Origin: an uncultured Bryobacterales bacterium
GTDB lineage: Bacteria > Acidobacteriota > Terriglobia > Bryobacterales > UBA6623
Assembly (NCBI GenBank): GCA_951813065.1
Contig: CATOTH010000003.1
Span: 1 to 64,000, forward strand
Length of the DNA stretch: 64,000 bases
Direction: 5' to 3'
This document shows, one piece after another, positions 55,262 to 63,570 of this stretch. The stretch's first letter is position 1; every line of letters starts with the position of its first letter. The notes beneath the pieces were generated by a model. It had not been told where the DNA came from. It ran no database searches and saw nothing but the letters and a program-made list of their open reading frames with translations. Made by a program: the position numbers and the translations under genes.

Positions 55262-56845
55262 GTGACCATGACGCAAGAGACGCCTCAAGGGAACGGTGCA
55301 GGCTTCAGGAGGTACTGGAGTTCCGATCTGCTGTCGGGATTCCTGGTGTTCTTGATCGCGCTGCCGCTCTGCCTCGGAATCTCGCTGGCATGCGGGTATC
55401 CCGCCATTGCCGGCATCTTCACCGCGATCATCGGCGGGCTTGTGGGCACGGTGTTCAGCAACTCCGAGCTGACCATCAAGGGGCCGGCAGCCGGGCTGAT
55501 CGTGATCGCGATCGGCTGCGTGACCGACTTTGGATTCACCGCGGGCCGCGATCCCGCGGCGGACATGGAGGCATACCGCCTCGCGCTCGGCGTCGGCGTC
55601 GTCGCCGGCGCGATCCAGATCCTCTTCGGTGTCTTCCGAGCGGGAATTCTGGGCGAGTTTTTTCCGAGCGCCGCCGTGCACGGCCTGCTGGCATCCATCG
55701 GCGTGATCATCTTTGCCAAGCAGTTGCCAGTGACGCTCGGACACGGATCCGAGGGAACGCCGCTCGAGCTGCTGGCCAAGATCCCGAGCTTCATCACGGA
55801 AATGCACCCGCAGGTCGGTGTCATCGGAATCATCAGCCTGATCGTGGTATTCGTCTATCCGCTGCTCAAGATCCCCGGTCTCAGGGCAATTCCGGCGCCC
55901 CTGGTGGTCCTGCTGATCGCGGTCCCGATGGGCCTCTACTACGACCTCGGGACCGAGTTTCTAGTGTCCGTCCCGCAGAACATGTTCGGAGCCCTGACGT
56001 TCCCGGATTTCTCGGGCGTCCCGACGGCGACCGGAGTCCAGTACATCATCCTGTTCGCCCTGATCGGGAGCCTGGAATCGCTGCTGAGCGCCAAGGCGGT
56101 CGACGAGATCGATCCGTATCGGAGAAAGACCAACTATGACGGTGACCTGCTGGCGATCGGCGTAGGCAACACCGCCGCAGCCTTCGTGGGCGGCCTGCCG
56201 ATGATCTCCGAGATCGTGCGCAGCAAGGCAAACATCGATAACGGAGCGAAAACGCGCTTCGCGAACATGTACCACGGGGCGTTCCTGCTGGTATTCGTGG
56301 CGCTGGCGCCGGCGCTGATCAACCAAATACCGCTGGCCGCGCTCGGAGCTATGCTCGTGTACACCGGCTTCCGCCTTGCCTCGCCCAAAGAATTCCTCCA
56401 CATGTACCACGTCGGCCGCGAGCAGTTCGTCATCTTCGTGGCAACAATCGTGGGCGTGCTGGCAACGGACCTGCTCATGGGTATCGGCATCGGCATTCTG
56501 GTCAAGGCGCTGATCCACCTCGTGAACGGCGCGCCAATCGCGTCCTTGTTCCGCCTCCGTGTCGAGATCGACAAGGACCCGGAGAGCGCCACCTTGGCGG
56601 TGAAGGGCTCAGCCGTGTTCTCCACTTGGATCGGACTGAAGCGGCGGATCGAAGCGCTCAAGGGTGAGACTCCGGTAACGGTTGACCTGTCCGGGACGGC
56701 TCTCGTTGACCACACCGTGATGGACCGCCTGGCGGAAATGAAGAAGGAATTCCAGGAAGACGGCGCGACTCTGGAAATCCAGGGGCTCGACAAGCATCGA
56801 GCAGTGTCCGACGACCCCACCGCAGCGCGCGTGAGAAAGTCCTAA
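55262..56845 (+). CDS. SulP-family anion (bicarbonate-type) transporter with STAS domain
   Basis: 527 residues, GTG at 55262 or ATG at 55268. Ten or more TM segments with SulP landmarks: FLVFLIALPLCLGISLACGYPAIAGI, KGPAAGLIVIAIG, FFPSAAVHGLLASIGVIIFAKQLP, ALIGSLESLLSAKAVD. A cytoplasmic STAS domain closes the protein (VTVDLSGTALVDHTVMDRLAEM). SulP members move sulfate, bicarbonate or other anions. The next gene encodes DabA, so bicarbonate is the favoured substrate by context. First gene of a tight nine-gene operon. Confidence 0.88.
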   Translation: MTMTQETPQGNGAGFRRYWSSDLLSGFLVFLIALPLCLGISLACGYPAIAGIFTAIIGGLVGTVFSNSELTIKGPAAGLIVIAIGCVTDFGFTAGRDPAADMEAYRLALGVGVVAGAIQILFGVFRAGILGEFFPSAAVHGLLASIGVIIFAKQLPVTLGHGSEGTPLELLAKIPSFITEMHPQVGVIGIISLIVVFVYPLLKIPGLRAIPAPLVVLLIAVPMGLYYDLGTEFLVSVPQNMFGALTFPDFSGVPTATGVQYIILFALIGSLESLLSAKAVDEIDPYRRKTNYDGDLLAIGVGNTAAAFVGGLPMISEIVRSKANIDNGAKTRFANMYHGAFLLVFVALAPALINQIPLAALGAMLVYTGFRLASPKEFLHMYHVGREQFVIFVATIVGVLATDLLMGIGIGILVKALIHLVNGAPIASLFRLRVEIDKDPESATLAVKGSAVFSTWIGLKRRIEALKGETPVTVDLSGTALVDHTVMDRLAEMKKEFQEDGATLEIQGLDKHRAVSDDPTAARVRKS

Positions 56846-56869
56846 GTCGCCGGCCGGCGAAATCCTTCA

Positions 56870-59653
56870 ATGGGTCCTGACGAACGTAAGGCGCTCCGCG
56901 AGCAGGTCAGTGATTCCGGGCGTCCAGCTGCCCAGATCTGGCCCCTGAAGACGTTCGCTTACCGAAATCCGGTCCGCGGGTACGAGAATCTCCCATTCGA
57001 CGAGGGAATCCGGGAGGCGGCCCGTGTGATCGGCGGTGCGGGGTTTCTCTCCAATAGCGAGTACCGGGAGATCCGTCGTCAGGGCAGGATCAAGGACGAA
57101 CACCTGCGCCGCGCGCTGCAACAGGCCTGTCCTTCAGTTGAATCCGATCCCGTGGCCGTCGATGACCGGCCAATCCGGGAGCACGAGGTTCTCTGGATCC
57201 ATCTGACCGAAGGAGTCGAAGTGCCCGAACGGTCGGTCCTCGATTGGCAGGCGAAGGCTGAAGGAAGGGCGGATCTGCTTGCAGCTGCCGAGACGGTCTG
57301 TGATTCCCTCGGCCTGGACAAGGTCACGCCACCGAGCTACGCGGACCTACCGCCTTCGCGAACTCTCAGTGACTGGGTGGAAACACTGGCGGGCTCGCCG
57401 GTCGTGGATCCGATCAACGAGCAGATGATCAAGTGGTCAGCGGCCTTCCTGGACGAGGGGATAGCGGGATGGGGAATGCCGTCGCGCCAGGAGGGCTTCT
57501 TCCGCAGTTGGCGGGACCTGGCCCCGCGCGACCAGTCCGGCAGATTTCTCGGGATCAGCGATTTCGCCGCCAAGATCCGCGCCCTTCCCGAATTGCCGGA
57601 GGAGGCGATCGCGCTTGGCCTAGACCGGCTGGAAATTCCCCCTGAGCGCCGCGGAGAGTACCAGGCCCGGATGCTGGCCCAGCTTCCGGGCTGGGCAGGG
57701 TTCATCCGCTGGCGGAGCGAAAACCCCCAGTACCCTGGGCAACGCGATCACCCGGTCGATCTGGTTGAGTACCTCGCAGTACGGCTGTTTTTTGAGGTCG
57801 AACTCGTCGCCACGGCCTGCCAGCGGGACCTCGGCGTGCCGAGCACCCTGTCGGGCGTCAGATCCTACGCGCTCAAGCACGCCAGAGACCTCGGCGAGGG
57901 GGATCAGCCCGGGCTGGTTACCGGTCGGCTATACCTGCTCGCTGCCCGTCTCGGTCTGACGGCACGCCAGTTGCGATCGCTAAGCGGCGACGGGGCGAAG
58001 ACGCTCCTGCGGTGGCTAGACCGGCTTCCGGAGGATCGCCAAGGGCCGGTGTGGCTGGCAGCATACGAGGAATCGTACTCGGAGCGACTCGTCGGGCGGC
58101 TTGCCGGTCATCGTGGGGAGGCACAATCACCGGTGGAGCGGCCGGCGGCGCAGCTGATTTTCTGCATAGACGCTCGCTCCGAACCGTTCCGTCGTCACAT
58201 CGAGGCACGGGGAGCCTATGAGACCTTCGGGTACGCGGGCTTCTTCGGAGTGCCCATCAGTCACCAGGCGTTCGATAGCCACGACCGGCTCGCGCTGTGC
58301 CCAGTGCTCCTCAAGCCAGGGCGCGCTGTCGACGAGGAGCCCCGGCCGGGCGAAGCTGCGCCCTTGCAGCGCTACGCCTCGGGAACCCGGTGGCGAAATC
58401 TGGGGGACGAACTGTTCCACGACCTGAAGCAGAACCCGGTAGGGGCATTTATGCTGGTTGACGCGCTGGGCCTGCTGTTCAGCATCGGTCTTGTCGGCAG
58501 GACGTTGTTCCAACGGCCCTACGCGCGGTTGCGGGCCTGGCTCCGGGGCCACTTCCGCAGTGATCTGCGAACGCACTTGCCGCTGGACAGGATCGAGAGC
58601 GAGCCCGGCGGCGCGGCTGGGTTCACGATCGACGAACGCGCGGCGTTCGTCGGAAACGGGCTGCGCATGATCGGGTTGACACGGAACCTGGCACCGCTGG
58701 TTGTGGTCTGCGGTCACGGGGCCGAATCCGCCAACAACCCTTACGCGGCCGCCTACAATTGCGGAGCGTGTGGCGGGGCGCACGGCGACCCGAATGCCCG
58801 TGCATTCACGGCCATGGCGAACGACCCTGAAGTGCGCCGGGCGATCGCGGCACAGGGTCTCGTGATACCGGACGATGTGCGCTTCATAGCGGGCAAGCAC
58901 GACACCACCACAGATCGGGTCAGCTTCTACGATCTCGTCGACCTGCCCGAAAGCCACGCCGAAAATCTGCTCAGGCTGGATCGGGACTTGGTCGAGGCGG
59001 GAGCCGTGCAGGCACGGGGGCGCATCAACAAGCTGCCGGGGGCTCCGAGGCGCCTCAATCCCCGAAAGGCGGCCCAGCACGTCGTGAGTAGGAGCGTCGA
59101 CTGGGCGAACCCGCGGCCCGAATGGGGTCTTTCGAGCAACGCGGCATTCCTGATCGGGCGGCGCGCACTGACCAAGGGGTTGGATCTGGAATCCAGGGTG
59201 TTCCTGCACTCCTACGACCCGTCGTCAGACGGTGACGGCGCGATCCTGGAGCGGATCATGACCGCCCCTCTGATTGTCGGCGAGTGGATTAACATGGAGT
59301 ACTACTTCTCCTCCGTGGATCCTTGGGTCTACGGCAGTGGCAGCAAGGTCATCCACAACGTTGTCGGTGGGGTGGGCGTCATGCTGGGGAGCCAGGGAGA
59401 CCTGCAGGGAGGACTTCCCCTGCAAGGCGTGTTGGACGGGCCCCGACGATACCACGAGCCGATGCGTCTGCTCGCGATCATCGAGGCCCCGACCGACCGG
59501 ATTTCCCGAATCATCCAGAAGCACGACGTGTTGCAGGCCTTGTTCCACAACCAGTGGGTGAATCTGTTGGCATTCGACCCCGCATCGAATGAGTTCCATC
59601 GCTATGGTCCCGACGCCCGCTGGAGCGGAGTGCCTCTGAAGGAAGCAGCCTAG
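56870..59653 (+). CDS. dabA: DabA (DUF2309) inorganic-carbon accumulation subunit
   Basis: 927 residues. DabA, the carbonic-anhydrase-like subunit of DAB systems, is recognised from QLIFCIDARSEPFRRHIE, with Cys432 and Asp434, and VCGHGAESANNPYAAAYNCG, with His616 and Cys631; these four are the zinc ligands in the family, and the spacing between the last two (15) is the same as in the characterised enzyme. The N-terminus (WPLKTFAYRNPVRGYENLPFDEGI) and SEYYFSSVD-like C-terminal block also match. Somewhat long for the family. Known DabA works with a NuoL-like DabB in energised CO2 hydration/bicarbonate accumulation. Here it is followed within 6 nt by mrpE. Confidence 0.9.
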   Translation: MGPDERKALREQVSDSGRPAAQIWPLKTFAYRNPVRGYENLPFDEGIREAARVIGGAGFLSNSEYREIRRQGRIKDEHLRRALQQACPSVESDPVAVDDRPIREHEVLWIHLTEGVEVPERSVLDWQAKAEGRADLLAAAETVCDSLGLDKVTPPSYADLPPSRTLSDWVETLAGSPVVDPINEQMIKWSAAFLDEGIAGWGMPSRQEGFFRSWRDLAPRDQSGRFLGISDFAAKIRALPELPEEAIALGLDRLEIPPERRGEYQARMLAQLPGWAGFIRWRSENPQYPGQRDHPVDLVEYLAVRLFFEVELVATACQRDLGVPSTLSGVRSYALKHARDLGEGDQPGLVTGRLYLLAARLGLTARQLRSLSGDGAKTLLRWLDRLPEDRQGPVWLAAYEESYSERLVGRLAGHRGEAQSPVERPAAQLIFCIDARSEPFRRHIEARGAYETFGYAGFFGVPISHQAFDSHDRLALCPVLLKPGRAVDEEPRPGEAAPLQRYASGTRWRNLGDELFHDLKQNPVGAFMLVDALGLLFSIGLVGRTLFQRPYARLRAWLRGHFRSDLRTHLPLDRIESEPGGAAGFTIDERAAFVGNGLRMIGLTRNLAPLVVVCGHGAESANNPYAAAYNCGACGGAHGDPNARAFTAMANDPEVRRAIAAQGLVIPDDVRFIAGKHDTTTDRVSFYDLVDLPESHAENLLRLDRDLVEAGAVQARGRINKLPGAPRRLNPRKAAQHVVSRSVDWANPRPEWGLSSNAAFLIGRRALTKGLDLESRVFLHSYDPSSDGDGAILERIMTAPLIVGEWINMEYYFSSVDPWVYGSGSKVIHNVVGGVGVMLGSQGDLQGGLPLQGVLDGPRRYHEPMRLLAIIEAPTDRISRIIQKHDVLQALFHNQWVNLLAFDPASNEFHRYGPDARWSGVPLKEAA

Positions 59654-59658
59654 ATTCC

Positions 59659-60153
59659 ATGCGAAACCGCTACACCAAACGGCTGGCTTTCTGGACCCTC
59701 GTTCTGTTCGTTCTGTGGCTGCTGCTCTCTGAGAGCTTCGAGCCGGCCCACATGGCGGTGGGACTGGCAAGCTCTCTTGTCGTCGCACTGCTCAGCAGGG
59801 ATCCATCCGTCTCGAGGACCTACACGGTCCGATGGATGCAAGCGCTGCTGTACTTTCCCTGGCTCTTCAGCAGGATCTTCCTCAGCGGCCTGCACCTTTC
59901 CTACCTGATCCTCCATCCCCGTCTGCCGATCAAGCCGCAGTTGTTCCGTCATCGGGTCCGACTCGATAACGAGGAGGCGGTGATGCTGATGGGGAACTCG
60001 ATCACGCTGACACCGGGAACGGTCACCGTCGAGGCAAGCAGCGACGAACTCCTCGTGCACGCGATGGACCACGAATCGACGCTGGACGTGGCGACTGGGC
60101 GACTGGAAAGCAAGGTCACCGCGGTCTTCGGTCCGGGAGGCGACGGGTCATGA
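59659..60153 (+). CDS. mrpE: Mrp antiporter subunit E
   Basis: 164 residues. FWTLVLFVLWLLLSES and the MHMAVGLASSLVVALLS-type helix, then LPIKPQLFRHRVRLDNEEAVMLMGNSITLTPGTVTVEA, the MnhE/MbhA signature ending DHESTLDVA. Membrane subunit of a multi-subunit cation/proton antiporter. Overlaps mrpF by 4 bp. Confidence 0.85.
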   Translation: MRNRYTKRLAFWTLVLFVLWLLLSESFEPAHMAVGLASSLVVALLSRDPSVSRTYTVRWMQALLYFPWLFSRIFLSGLHLSYLILHPRLPIKPQLFRHRVRLDNEEAVMLMGNSITLTPGTVTVEASSDELLVHAMDHESTLDVATGRLESKVTAVFGPGGDGS

Positions 60154-60410
60154 ACCTCCTATTGGTCATGAACCTGATCGCGGTCCTGATCGTGATGTAC
60201 CTCTACCGGGTCATCCGCGGACCGACGCTCTACGACCGGGTTCTCGGGCTGAACGGAATCTCGACGAAGGCGATCATTCTACTGATCGTGATCGGGACGG
60301 TTTACGACCGGGTCGACATGTTCGTTGACATTTCGACAGGCTACGCGCTGCTGAACCTGATTGGCGCGCTCGCAATCGCGAAGTATCTCGAGCAGAGGGG
60401 GCACCCCTAG
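60150..60410 (+). CDS. mrpF: Mrp antiporter subunit F
   Basis: 86 residues, three TM segments: LLVMNLIAVLIVMYLYRVIRG-PTLYDRVLGLNGIST, then VYDRVDMFVDISTGYALLNLIGALAIAKYLE. GPTxxDRVL is the family motif. Stop abuts the mrpG start. Confidence 0.85.
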   Translation: MNLLLVMNLIAVLIVMYLYRVIRGPTLYDRVLGLNGISTKAIILLIVIGTVYDRVDMFVDISTGYALLNLIGALAIAKYLEQRGHP

Positions 60411-60710
60411 ATGTCGGTGCTAGTAACGGCGCTGATCGCACTGGGCCTGTTCTTCCTTGTCGTGGCGGCCGTGGGAATGGTGCGGCTTCCCGACGTCTTC
60501 GCGCGCTCCCATGCTGTCGCGCTGACGGACGCGCTCGGCGCGTTCTTCCTCTTGGTAGGACTTGCAATTTATGACGGATTCAGCACGAACACGCTCCGGA
60601 TTCTGGTTGTGCTCGCGCTGCTCTACCTCGTGAATCCGGTCGTCTCGCACGCGACCGTTCGTGCAGCTCTGCGCACCGGCGAGAAGCCGGTCGGAGAGGA
60701 TCGCCGATGA
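60411..60710 (+). CDS. mrpG: Mrp antiporter subunit G
   Basis: 99 residues, three TM segments. LFFLVVAAVGMVRLPDVFARSHAVALTDALGAFFLLVG is the MnhG/MbhC signature (G-x-R-x-PD-x-x-x-R-x-H). ATG directly after the mrpF stop; overlaps the next gene by 4 bp. Confidence 0.85.
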   Translation: MSVLVTALIALGLFFLVVAAVGMVRLPDVFARSHAVALTDALGAFFLLVGLAIYDGFSTNTLRILVVLALLYLVNPVVSHATVRAALRTGEKPVGEDRR

Positions 60711-61237
60711 CGTACTCGTTCGAACTGCCCCTGCTGGTGCTACTGATCCTGACGGCGGGCGGAGCGATCATCGTCAAGGACCTGATCAGCGCCGTTCTCC
60801 TGCTGGGATCCTACAGCTTCTTCCTTGCGCTGATCTGGGCCTGGCTGGGAGCTGCCGACGTCGCGTTTGTCGAGGCCGTTGTGGGTGCCGGACTTGCCAC
60901 GGTCTTCTTCCTCCTCACACTGTTCCGCACGGCTCCGGCGGACACCCGCATCCGACGGCCCAGACCCCCTGTCGTCGCGGTCTTCGCCCTGCCCCTGCTG
61001 GGCTTGCTCCTGCTGTATGCCGCCAACGACCTGCCGGGTTTCGGCGATCCCGCGTCGCCGGCCAGCATCCATGTATCGCCGCACTATCTCGAGAACAGCC
61101 TCGCCGACACGAAGACGCCGAACGTGGTGAATTCCGTGCTCATGGATTACCGAGCTCTCGACACGCTGATCGAGACCGTGGTCGTCTTCACTTCCGGCGT
61201 TGCCTGCTGGCTTCTGCTGAGGAGGGATCCGGAATGA
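60707..61237 (+). CDS. MrpA C-terminal domain as a separate subunit (MbhD/E-like)
   Basis: 176 residues. First part (LISAVLLLGSYSFFLALIWAWLGAADVAFVEAVVGAGLATVFFLLTL) is DUF4040/MbhD; the second (TPNVVNSVLMDYRALDTLIETVVVFTSGVACWLLL) is MbhE. In ordinary bacterial Mrp these lie fused at the C-terminus of MrpA; here they form a free-standing gene between G and B, as in archaeal Mbh and Mbx operons. Overlaps mrpB by ATGA. Confidence 0.82.
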   Translation: MTYSFELPLLVLLILTAGGAIIVKDLISAVLLLGSYSFFLALIWAWLGAADVAFVEAVVGAGLATVFFLLTLFRTAPADTRIRRPRPPVVAVFALPLLGLLLLYAANDLPGFGDPASPASIHVSPHYLENSLADTKTPNVVNSVLMDYRALDTLIETVVVFTSGVACWLLLRRDPE

Positions 61238-61686
61238 TCGGGGCACCACTAGACAGCCTGATCGTGCGGCGCACCGGCTCGCTGCTGGTCCCGCTCGTCC
61301 AGATTTTTGCCCTCTACGTGCTGTTCTTCGGGCAGTACGGCCCGGGAGGCGGCTTCGTTGCGGGAGTGATGATCTCGGCGAGTCTCATCCTGGGACTGCT
61401 TGTCTTCGGCGGCAACGGGCTGTCGGCCAAGCGGGCCAAGAGCCTGCTTCTTGGCGACGGTGTCGGGTTACTCCTCTTCGTAGCGGTCGGTGGCCTCTGC
61501 CTGATTGGCGGTGGCCAGTTCCTGAACTACTCGGAGGCCCCGATACCCGGGCTGCAAGATGCGAGCCGGCGGTACGCGGGGATTCTGCTGACGCAGATCG
61601 GGGTTGCCCTCGACGTGGCCGTCGCGGCGGTATCGATCGTCTTCAGCCTGTCCCGCAGCACGGAAGGAGGGACCAGCGATGCCTGA
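61234..61686 (+). CDS. mrpB: Mrp antiporter subunit B
   Basis: 150 residues. SLLVPLVQIFALYVLFFGQYGPGGGFVAGVMISASLILGLLVFG is the MnhB/MbhF signature (G-x-GPGGGF). Four TM segments. GGAGGG lies ahead of the ATG at 61234; overlaps mrpC. Confidence 0.87.
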   Translation: MIGAPLDSLIVRRTGSLLVPLVQIFALYVLFFGQYGPGGGFVAGVMISASLILGLLVFGGNGLSAKRAKSLLLGDGVGLLLFVAVGGLCLIGGGQFLNYSEAPIPGLQDASRRYAGILLTQIGVALDVAVAAVSIVFSLSRSTEGGTSDA

Positions 61687-62056
61687 GTTCCTCGACGCCG
61701 CGCTCAGCCGACCGAATCTTGTCGCCTTCGTGGTGCTCCTGCTCTGGGGCCTGTACATCACGATCACCCACCACAATTTGGTGAAGAAGCTGATCGGGCT
61801 CTACCTGGTCCAGACGAGCGTGATTTTCTTTCTGGTGACAACGGGGGCCAAGGAAGGCGCGACCGTGCCCGTGATCCTCGACGGGATGGGTCCGGTCACC
61901 GCAGACGCCTACGTAAACCCTCTTCCGCAGGTTTTGACGCTGACAGCGATCGTCGTCCAGATCGCGACGCTCGGCGTGTCCCTAGGCCTGGTCTCTCGCA
62001 TTTATCGCAAGTTCGGAAGCCTCGACGAGGATCAGATCCTGGCCAAACTGGAATGA
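61679..62056 (+). CDS. mrpC: Mrp antiporter subunit C
   Basis: 125 residues from the ATG at 61679 (AAGGAGGG upstream). NuoK-like: LYITITHHNLVKKLIGLYLVQTSVIFFLV, DAYVNPLPQVLTLTAIVVQIATLGVSLGLV (NPLPQALVLTAIVI motif). Overlaps mrpD by 4 bp. Confidence 0.87.
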   Translation: MPEFLDAALSRPNLVAFVVLLLWGLYITITHHNLVKKLIGLYLVQTSVIFFLVTTGAKEGATVPVILDGMGPVTADAYVNPLPQVLTLTAIVVQIATLGVSLGLVSRIYRKFGSLDEDQILAKLE

Positions 62057-63525
62057 CCGAACACCTTCCAGCGCTCGTATTCCTCGTCCCGTTGGCGACG
62101 GCGATTTGCATGCCCGTGGCCGGTCACGGGAGGAAGAGCATCTGCAAGCCGCTCGCCTTGCTGGCTGTAGCTGCCATGACGGTCCTGTCCGTTGCAAGCC
62201 TCTGGGCCATTGTTTCCCACGGTGAGGTTCGGTACTCGTTCAGCGGCTGGGAGCCGCCCATCGGTATCGAATGGCTCGCGGACCCCCTGGCGGCGATCAT
62301 GCTCGTAGGGGTGAGCGCGCTAGGCGTCCTGTGCCTGCTGTACGGAGCAGCGATCGATGACCGCACGCACGACAAGCACCCCATTCCGTACTACACAATC
62401 GTGCTGCTCCTAATCGCCGGGCTTACGGGAGCTGTGTACGCGGGAGACCTGTTCAACATTTTCGTCTTCCTCGAGGTCGTGTCCCTCTCCGCGTACGCGC
62501 TGGTAGCCGTGCCAGGCGGCCGTGCCCTTGTCTCGGCATTCCGATATCTGCTAATGGGCACACTCGGAACGGCGTTCTACCTCCTCGGCGTCGGCTACTT
62601 CTACGCCGCTACCGGCGCGCTGAACATTGCCGATCTTGCCCAGCAAGTTCCCGCCCTGCTCGGTTCCAAGGCGGTCATGGGCGGTCTGATCTTCATGTTT
62701 ATCGGACTTGCGATCAAGATGGCCCTGATGCCTCTCCACGGCTGGCTTCCTGACGCTTACAGCGACGGGCCAGCGGCAGCCGTTCCGCTGCTGGCCGGAC
62801 TGGTGACGAAGGTCGCACTGCTCCTATGGGTCCGCATCCTCTTCTGGGTGATTGGTGCCGGCGAAGCGCAACAGGCCTCCGGAATCTTTACCCTTGTTTC
62901 GAGCCTGGGAATCCTCGCATCCGTCGGCGCGGCATGCATCGCATTGCGCCAACAGGACCTGAAGCGCATGTTTGCGTATGGCGGAATCTCTCACGTCGGG
63001 CTAGTGCTGATCGGGCTCGGGCAGGCCAACCAGACCGGACTGACCGGCGCGGTCTACTACCTTCTGAACGACGCCGTGATGCAGTGTGCGCTCTTCATGC
63101 TGGCGGGATTCATTGCCCAGCGATATGGCGTGCGCTCGCTCGACGACGCCGGCCGGGCGAGCATTCGAAACCCGTTGGTGATCGGCACATTCGTGGTCGT
63201 CGCACTCGGAATGGTCGGCCTGCCGCCGACCGGCGGTTTCTTCGGGAAGCTACGCATTCTCCTCGGAACCATCGAGGCAGGCAACTACCTGGCGGCGGGA
63301 GCCGTCGTTGTCACCACGCTGGTGACCCTCGGATACTTCGCGCAGGTTCTGGAGCGTCTCGTCCGCCGCGAGGGGGATGCCGTACCCGAGCCCGACTCAG
63401 GGCACACCCCGTGGGCGCTACACGCCAGCATGGTCGCACTGGCAGCGGCGATGCTCGGGCTGGGCATTTGGAATGACCCGATCGTTAAGGCACTCATCGA
63501 TGCGACCGGGGGCTTGGCGATATGA
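62053..63525 (+). CDS. mrpD: Mrp antiporter subunit D (NuoN/M-like)
   Basis: 490 residues, 14 TM segments. Proton_antipo_M fold: AGDLFNIFVFLEVVSLSAYALVA (TM5 with the conserved Glu), LIFMFIGLAIKMALMPLHGWLPDAYSDGPAAAVPLLAGLVTKVAL (TM7-8 with the conserved Lys residues), GISHVGLVLIGLG. Ion-translocating subunit of the antiporter. Confidence 0.9.
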   Translation: MTEHLPALVFLVPLATAICMPVAGHGRKSICKPLALLAVAAMTVLSVASLWAIVSHGEVRYSFSGWEPPIGIEWLADPLAAIMLVGVSALGVLCLLYGAAIDDRTHDKHPIPYYTIVLLLIAGLTGAVYAGDLFNIFVFLEVVSLSAYALVAVPGGRALVSAFRYLLMGTLGTAFYLLGVGYFYAATGALNIADLAQQVPALLGSKAVMGGLIFMFIGLAIKMALMPLHGWLPDAYSDGPAAAVPLLAGLVTKVALLLWVRILFWVIGAGEAQQASGIFTLVSSLGILASVGAACIALRQQDLKRMFAYGGISHVGLVLIGLGQANQTGLTGAVYYLLNDAVMQCALFMLAGFIAQRYGVRSLDDAGRASIRNPLVIGTFVVVALGMVGLPPTGGFFGKLRILLGTIEAGNYLAAGAVVVTTLVTLGYFAQVLERLVRREGDAVPEPDSGHTPWALHASMVALAAAMLGLGIWNDPIVKALIDATGGLAI

Positions 63526-63570
63526 CACGTAGTCAGGAAAGCCCCCTCACCAGGATGGAATCTCGCTAGA

